In this document: positions 58,255-64,000 of the stretch, in pieces
Position numbering within the stretch: position 1 is the first letter of the stretch
Layout of the letters: every line of letters starts with the position of its first letter
Source: Liolophura sinensis
Lineage: Eukaryota > Mollusca > Polyplacophora > Chitonida > Chitonidae
Direction of reading: 5' to 3'
NCBI RefSeq assembly: GCF_032854445.1
Contig: NC_088295.1
Location: 89,326,644-89,390,643, forward strand
DNA length: 64,000 bases
The notes under the pieces: model-generated
Told to the model about the DNA's origin: nothing
The model's database searches: none
What the model saw: only the letters and a program-made list of their open reading frames with translations
Translations under genes and position numbers: made by a program

Positions 58255-58476
58255 CATTCTTATATACCCTTCCATTTAATGACAAAGATTTTAGTGAATC
58301 ATTATTTCTTTTAATCCCACGCATATGGTATGTTGGCTGAAGATCATGTTTATCGTTTGACAGTGTCAATAATAGGCACTGTCGCCAGAACCTTTCATTC
58401 CCTTCCCCCTTTGGACATGTCGCGTTTAACCATTCCAGAAAACAGTGTAACTCAGTGCTTTGAGGTCCAAGCCAGG
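58255..58476 (-). CDS. Possible internal exon, phase 1-1
   Basis: On the minus strand, between an acceptor (AAATACTTGTTAG) and a donor (GTATGT), 222 bases are open. They read WLGPQSTELHCFLEWLNATC, PKGEGNERFWRQCLLLTLSN, DKHDLQPTYHMRGIKRNNDS, LKSLSLNGRVYKN. It starts and ends in phase 1, common for extracellular modules, and its end matches the phase of the exon at 57056. It has three Cys and an N-glycosylation site (NAT). The frame would otherwise stop eight bases past the donor. No family is recognised, and the acceptor is only fair, so it is less certain than its partner. Confidence 0.3.
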
Positions 58477-60704
58477 CTAACAAGTATTTAATATCTTGTC
58501 ATAGGTTTATCCATTTATTTGATTGCTGTTTAAAGTAGTGCTTTAAGAATTTTCCACTTGGAAAAAAATCGTGCGGTTTTTATGGAAAGAGAAAGACGGA
58601 CATCCCAGAATAGACAGAAACATATCTGACATACCTCCTACTGAAAGCTACTGCCAACCTACCATAAGAATTTGAATCTTCGACCTGAGAGAGCATCGCT
58701 TGCACGCGAGCGCCCAAAACTTGTGTTTGAACTACATTCTATTCTCAAACAATTGAGTGATTTGTTCTTTGAATGTTTCAAACATACAAAGAACTGTTTC
58801 CTGTGCTCATAAAGATTCTGAGACCTAAACACCTGCATATCTTTTCGAACACATTTCCATGTTTGTCGAACAGCAATTCCTTTCTCGATAACATCAATAC
58901 ATCTAAATTCTTAAATCTAATAAGTTTCTGAGAACTGTAAGACAGTCTATGCTTCCCTAATGGCCGCTGCTTTGATAGAAGTATTGAGGCATGTCTTCTG
59001 ATAGTGACGCCGCTCCTCTAATGGCGCTGAGTGTCATGTCAACATCCTAAGGCAGAGGCTGAGAACCTCACAGCGATCATAGGAAGTCATGCAGAAGGAC
59101 AGCCTATATTACCTAAGCAGTCCATAGAATGAGCAGGAAACATGTTTTCTACACGCATTAGGCACACTTCGAAAGAAGCAGTGAAAAAAGTGTTGAAAAT
59201 GCCAGTGTTATGGTTGGGGAGTAGAACAGTATCTCACAACAACGAGGAAATGGAGACAGTTCTTCAAGATGCAGGATAGTTTAAATTCCACTATAGTCTG
59301 TTGAAAAATATCGGCCGATGATATAATAGGTTTATTGCTCACGTAACCAACTTTGAGAATTAGGCTAATTCTCATTTTGTACACCCCTTTGTGGACGAAA
59401 GTCCATTGCTTGGAAAACTCTGTAATATTTTACAGGTATTTAAAAACTGTTTAACTCAATTTGTTTCCGCGGCCGTCGAAATATTCCGCTTAGGATGGCG
59501 GTAGGAATTGACCCTGTGTAATCTATAAGATGTGTGATGTGGGACACAAGTGGCTAGAATTTGCCCAGACGTAACCAAACCTGTGACAGAAATGAGAACG
59601 TCTTCCAAACTCTTTTTTTGTCCATGGCCATTTCTGATGATATGACTGGCCTTTTATGGCAACCATTTGTGCTGCCGGCGCCTTTCGTCTAATTGGAAAC
59701 AAATCATTACAACAATAAAGCTGTCAGCAGTGTTACGGCGTTCTCCTTGCTCTGCCCGTTCGCCTGATGTGGACCGTATTATGTCCTGACACGGGCTAGT
59801 CTCTCTCGCTATGCATCACTCCAGGCCACCAGTAATTAGTCAAATTTGCAGTCGTCGTTTGCTTGTAGCGTGAAAATAGATAAAACAAGAGTATTACTCT
59901 TTAGGAATCTTCCATAAACCCTATGATTGTTAGTTCCGTTGGGATGGCGTGTTGCGCAATTCTCACCTCAGACATGTTGATGGATAAAAGACCCAGAATG
60001 ATTTATCACCCACCATTATTACTTTATTAATCGTATGTTCTACAGACACCTGCTCACAATATCCATCTCCTTTAAGAGAACTGTAAAACAAATTGTTCCA
60101 GTCTCCCCACTTATTCATTTCTTGTTTTTTCTGCTTTATTTCTTGTAATTCAATACTTTAATAAGATAAGTCTTGTCAATGTATACGTCCGTATCTTTCA
60201 TGTTGTCGCTACATTGCATCTTTGTGATATTAGCAAAGTACACACATTTAGAGCCTGACTGGCTTGAGAAAGGTTAATCTGCGTGGCAGTCACGTTTGTG
60301 TTTGGAGCCTAACGGCTTTGTTAGATATAACGGTCTATATACTTTATCATGAAGTTATCACAGTATCACGCACTTTCAAACGTGCAGGTGAAAACGTAAA
60401 GTATACCGACTCATAAACCAGAGAAATTAGTGTGAATTGTCTCAACTCTTCTAACGTTGTAACTGGACCTAATTTGCAAGGCAAGTATTCATATTGTCAT
60501 GTACGTGGTTTATCAAATGTACGAACTTGTCGACAGGGACAGGATTCATGGATCGAGTGACCATTTGCGTGACCAAGTATTAAGTCACTTCTGCTCTCTT
60601 GGAGAAGTCTGGTTTATTAAAGTCAGTCGGTGACCCAAACACCACTGGAAACCAGCCACGTTTCAGGCAAATTGCAGCGAAAAACACAACGCTAACCGGA
60701 ATTT
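58477..60704. other. Non-coding stretch
   Basis: A short piece near 58505 (ATTTATTTGATTGCTGTTT) recalls the tail of the SINE family but is too short to call. No exon could be supported on either strand. Confidence 0.4.
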
Positions 60705-60920
60705 ATGCAAGCGGAAAATAATCCTTATCTAGTGAGGCAAATGACGAGGGAAATGTTGACCAGGGACACGCACCTGTCCATGGGTAGCCTCACTGGTGTA
60801 CATAGTCTGAAAAGGACAAGCCTTGTTATTGGGAGCACAGCCCTTATCCTGTTTGGGTTAATGACATTTACTGCACGTTCTATGCTCATTTGTTACCTTG
60901 ACGGTTATGGTGGAGGATAA
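60705..60920 (+). CDS. Small open frame with one membrane segment
   Basis: The frame is ATG-initiated with 71 codons, reading MQAENNPYLVRQMTREMLTR, DTHLSMGSLTGVHSLKRTSL, VIGSTALILFGLMTFTARSM, LICYLDGYGGG, then TAA. Residues 39-64 form one plausible membrane helix after a basic stretch (LKRTS), so a type II or tail-anchored small protein is possible. There is no splice or family support, and a frame this long is not rare by chance. It lies 136 bases before another ATG frame with a strong start context. Confidence 0.2.
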   Translation: MQAENNPYLVRQMTREMLTRDTHLSMGSLTGVHSLKRTSLVIGSTALILFGLMTFTARSMLICYLDGYGGG

Positions 60921-61056
60921 GCATTCTGTCTAAGGGACTATAGGGACAGATAGAGTAGTGAAACCAAGGAACATTGGCTATGCCAGACACCAAGCAGCTT
61001 TATAGCGCCCACAACGCCACTCATTTGTGTAATAATCCCCCGATAATCCTTTCACC

Positions 61057-61227
61057 ATGGCAACAGCTGTGTTAAATCACCCAGATTTGCCGCCAGAATC
61101 GGAAGGAGTTATTAAGCACGGAAAATTCATACTTCCCGGGCTAGGCAAAAGACTAGGGCAATTGCTATCCGTGAGCTGGACTGCACAGACTGTCCCAACA
61201 CACCGCGCGCTATTTTCAGATGAGTGA
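61057..61227 (+). CDS. Small open frame with strong Kozak context
   Basis: ATG at 61057 sits in CACCATGG, close to the optimal eukaryotic start context. The 56 codons read MATAVLNHPDLPPESEGVIK, HGKFILPGLGKRLGQLLSVS, WTAQTVPTHRALFSDE and end at TGA. It could be a small protein, a first exon that reads past its true donor, or chance. No motif or family is recognised. Confidence 0.2.
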   Translation: MATAVLNHPDLPPESEGVIKHGKFILPGLGKRLGQLLSVSWTAQTVPTHRALFSDE

Positions 61228-61734
61228 TAAGTTCAGAAAACTTGAATAAGAGGCAAACAAATAATTATATACAAATCACAGCACTTGTCCTGCTTTTCCA
61301 ATAACATACTTATTATCTTATTCTTATTAAATATTCGTAGGAATTTGCCAGAAATACACTTTAAACGATGCTATTTTTCGCTATGCTATTATATTAAAAG
61401 ATGAGGTACATCGTCACCACTGTATATGTAAGATGAGAAAAGCATGATATTTCGTGACATGTACAAGCATTTAATCAGTTGGAGAAGATCATTGTCTTTT
61501 CGTTTGATAAAATCGAAACAATTTTGTCACACTGAACATATCTGTAAAAGAAGCCACTTTATCCTGTATCATCTTAAGGAAGTACTGTGTTGCTGCGTGG
61601 ATGAGTGTAGTCCGTACTGTTTAAGATTAGTGTAAAACAAGAGTCCGAATGAAGAATTCCCTTGTGCCCTCAATCCCTGTTCCCAAGCCATCAGAGGAAG
61701 TTAAAGATGATGGCTTGCGATTGAGCAGGGATTG
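61228..61734. other. AT-rich non-coding stretch
   Basis: No supported feature. The array that follows begins with diverged units from about 61660 (AAGATGATGGCTTGCGATTG, AGCAGGGATTGGGAGTGTAA). Confidence 0.4.
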
Positions 61735-62890
61735 GGAGTGTAAGGCTACTCAACACACAGTCCACTGAGAATGATGACTAGTGTCGAGTCGGAGATTGGG
61801 AGTGTAAGGCTTGTCAGCACAGATCACTGGCAAATAATGACAAGCGACATAATGGGTATTGAGAGTGTAAGGGTTGTCAGCACACAGTCCACTGAGAATG
61901 ATGACCAGCGTCATATCGGGGATTGGGAGTGTTAGGGTTGTCAGCACAGTCCACTTGCAAATAATGACGAGCGACATATCGGGGATTGGGAGTGTAAGGG
62001 TTGCCAGCACACAGTCCACTGAGAATGATGACGAGCGTCATATCAGGGATGGGGAGTGTAAGGGTTGTCAGCACAGTCCACTGGCAAATAATGACAAGCG
62101 ACATATTGGGGATTGGGAGTGTAAGGGTTGTCAGCACACAGTCCACTGTGGATGATGACCAGCGTCATATCGGGGATTGGGAGTGTAAGGGTTGTCAGCA
62201 CACAGTCCACTGAGAATGATGACTACCTTCATCTCGGAGACTGGGAGTGTAAGGTTTATTAACACAGTCCACTGAGAAGGTGACTAGCGACAGACCAGGG
62301 ATTTTTTTTGGGGGGGGGGGGCGGGGGGGGGGGTATGAGACTTGTCACAACACAGAGTCCACAGAGAATGATGACTAGCGACAGACCAGCGATTGGAAGT
62401 GTAAGGCTTGTCAACACGGAAAATAATGACGAGAGACACACCAGCGATTGGAAGTGTAAGGCTTGTCAACACGGAGTCAACAGAAAATGATGACGAGAGA
62501 CATATTGGGGATTGGGAGTGTAAGGGTTATCAGCACACAGTCCACTGAGAATGATGACTACCTACATATCGGAGATTGGGAGTGTAAGGTTTATTAACAC
62601 AGTCCACAGAGAATGATGACTAGCGACAGACCAGCGATTGGAAGTGTAAGGCTTGTCAACACAAAGTCCACTGAAAATGATGACGAGAGACAGACCAGCG
62701 ATTGAAAGTGTAAGGCTTGTCTACACGGAGTCCACAGAAAATGATGACGAGACAGAGCAGCGATTGGAAGTGTAAGGCTTGTCAACACGGAGTCCACAGA
62801 AAATGATGACGAGACACAGAGCAGCGATTGGAAGTGTAAGGCTTGTCAACACGGAGTCAACAGAAAATGATGACGAAAGGCAGACCAATG
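61735..62890. repeat. 63-64-bp minisatellite, about 18 copies
   Basis: The unit is CAGCACACAGTCCACTGAGA, ATGATGACCAGCGTCATATC, GGGGATTGGGAGTGTAAGGG, TTGT. In the left half two versions alternate (CTGAGAATGATGACCAGCG and CTGGCAAATAATGACAAGCG), giving a dimer of about 126 bp. The right half is a diverged branch with AGCGATTGGAAGTGTAAGGC. Long frames on both strands follow from unit lengths near 63. Confidence 0.94.
62302..62333. repeat. T8-G12-C-G11 homopolymer run
   Basis: Eight T are followed by 12 G, one C and 11 G inside one unit of the 63-bp array. It may form a G-quadruplex, and it is the kind of run where sequencing length errors are likely. Confidence 0.95.
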
Positions 62891-63100
62891 ACCATTCTTG
62901 CTGAGTATGCCATCATAGCAAATTAGCTGACAACAGATAAAAGCCTGAGACCAGCAGACAGAGGCTCTACACATGAAACATTCAGACCAATACTGCGTTT
63001 AGATTGTAAATTGTTATTTTAGAATTTTGTCATCATTTAGAAAAATTGAGAAAACGTATCATCTCTGAACCACACTTTGGTCAGATTGAAACACTTGTAT
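62891..63100. other. Short non-coding spacer
   Basis: Unique AT-rich sequence between the array and the SINE, with no feature seen. Confidence 0.4.
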
Positions 63101-63362
63101 ATTTACTTATTTACTTGATTGCTGTTTTACGCTGTACTCAAAAATATTTCATGCGACGGCAGCCAACATTATGATGGGAGAAAACCGGGCAGAGCTCGGG
63201 GGAAAATCCACGATCATCCGAAGGTTGCTGGAGACCTTCCCACGTACGGCCGGGGAGGAAGCCAACATGAGCTGGATTTGAACTAACAGCGACAGCATTG
63301 ATGAGAGGCTTCTGGGCAATTGGGCCGCGCTGACATGCTAACCACCTCGACCACTGAGGCCC
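63101..63362 (-). mobile_element. Full-length molluscan tRNA-derived SINE
   Basis: On the minus strand the 5' head reads GGGGCCTCAGTGGTCGAGGT, GGTTAGCATGTCAGCGCGGC, with an A box (TGGTCGAGGTGG). A near-perfect B box GTTCAAATCC lies about 60 bases on. The body follows (CGTACGTGGGAAGGTCTCCA, CCCGAGCTCTGCCCGGTTTT), then a tail TACAGCGTAAAACAGCAATC with a short AAGT-type repeat. It aligns throughout with the truncated copy at 10.1 kb. Substitutions in the A-box region and body show it is an old copy. The internal Pol III promoter is the only regulatory part. Confidence 0.92.
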
Positions 63363-64000
63363 CAACTGTATGAAGATATATTGGCCAAGCAATTCTAGTA
63401 CAGCCAATTTTTATTATGTAAAACATAGCTTAATAATGTTTCTGTTTTGTTACAAAGTGTCATAAATGGTGGAATTCGGCTTGATTTAATTACACTTACA
63501 TGCATCAGTGATAATACTAGATATGATGCGCACAGTCGTCCGCGATATTTGTGGCTCTGCTACAGTTACTTATCCGTCTCCCACTCTCTCCACGCTATAC
63601 CGCCGGAGCCTCTGTTAGTATTCATTAAAGACGGTCTCGTTTTATCGGAAATCTGGTGGCCGAGTATTAATACACTTTAGATTAACGCGGTTTTGTCCTG
63701 ACGGGAATGAATCCCCAACTTATCAGGTTGTCAGGTAGAGATCTCGATGACCAGTGTGTCGTCTCCATCAAGCATGTGTTAACCTGACGCCTGTAGTAAG
63801 CGCCTTGACTAATAAGGGCGCGGACTGAATAAATGTATTCCTTGTCGGCGTATCTTGCGCGTTAAATTTTGACACCGTACATATTGATGTCTATCGATGT
63901 GTGCAATCAACGGGAAAACTATTCCCATTTGATTAAATTTTTATCCAAACGGTTTAGTTCTTTACTTTACAGGGTTACATATATTTCTTCCATCTGCACA
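63363..64000. other. Non-coding end of the window
   Basis: A 77-codon frame at 63447-63680 has no start or splice support. No other feature was seen up to the edge. Confidence 0.4.

Noticed and set aside
58500-58530. Additional SINE tail
   Set aside because: ATTTATTTGATTGCTGTTT matches the tail for under 20 bases and the conserved body does not follow.

Overview
This window looks like ordinary, gene-poor nuclear DNA from a mollusc. Three blocks match, from memory, abundant molluscan tRNA-derived SINE families (10.1, 50.1-50.5 and 63.1-63.4 kb, all in minus orientation). One fragment at 47.7 kb carries the ATTC-repeat tail common in gastropod and bivalve elements. DNA is AT-rich, there are no long ORFs or operons, and consensus GT-AG splice sites flank short open segments. 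I cannot tell bivalve from gastropod. No rRNA gene, functional tRNA gene or CRISPR array is visible.

Genes: nothing can be named. I can support scattered candidate exons only. A plus-strand model runs from 10.9 kb (leader exon with a late ATG) through 13.8 kb to a terminal exon at 16.06-16.20 kb. A minus-strand terminal exon lies at 25.42-25.58 kb, with a poly(A) signal at 25.19 kb and a possible upstream exon at 26.57-26.78 kb. A plus-strand terminal exon lies at 43.24-43.45 kb. A possible signal-peptide first exon (44.47 kb) and an 82-nt internal exon with strong splice sites (48.54 kb) lie on the plus strand. A minus-strand model has exons at 58.48-58.26 and 57.06-56.88 kb, with a C-terminus that fits a class I PDZ ligand and a poly(A) signal at 56.60 kb. 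Weaker candidates are listed with low confidence.

Repeats dominate the structure. At least ten unrelated tandem arrays make up roughly one seventh of the window: 56-bp (4.7-6.5 kb), 66/54-bp (15.0-16.0 kb), about 30-bp (18.7-19.4 kb), a decayed 62-bp array (25.9-26.1 kb), 45-bp (28.0-28.6 kb), 84-bp (36.6-37.0 kb), 39-bp (48.9-50.7 kb, split by a SINE), a decayed 58-78-bp array (51.6-52.0 kb), 16-bp (55.3-56.0 kb), 40-bp (57.3-57.9 kb) and 63-bp (61.7-62.9 kb). Most long open frames in the window are side effects of arrays whose unit length is a multiple of three. Other elements are a MITE at 17.0 kb with a 7-bp target duplication, a possible fossil Merlin (ISXO2-like) transposase at 53.1 kb, a possible zinc-finger pseudogene at 23.0 kb, and a TA/TG microsatellite enclosed by a perfect 24-bp inverted repeat at 54.0-54.2 kb.

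I see no sign of a dedicated undescribed system. The points most worth checking are the 56-bp array that repeats an E-box/CRE-like motif about 31 times, the SINE nested in a minisatellite, and the spliced gene models.
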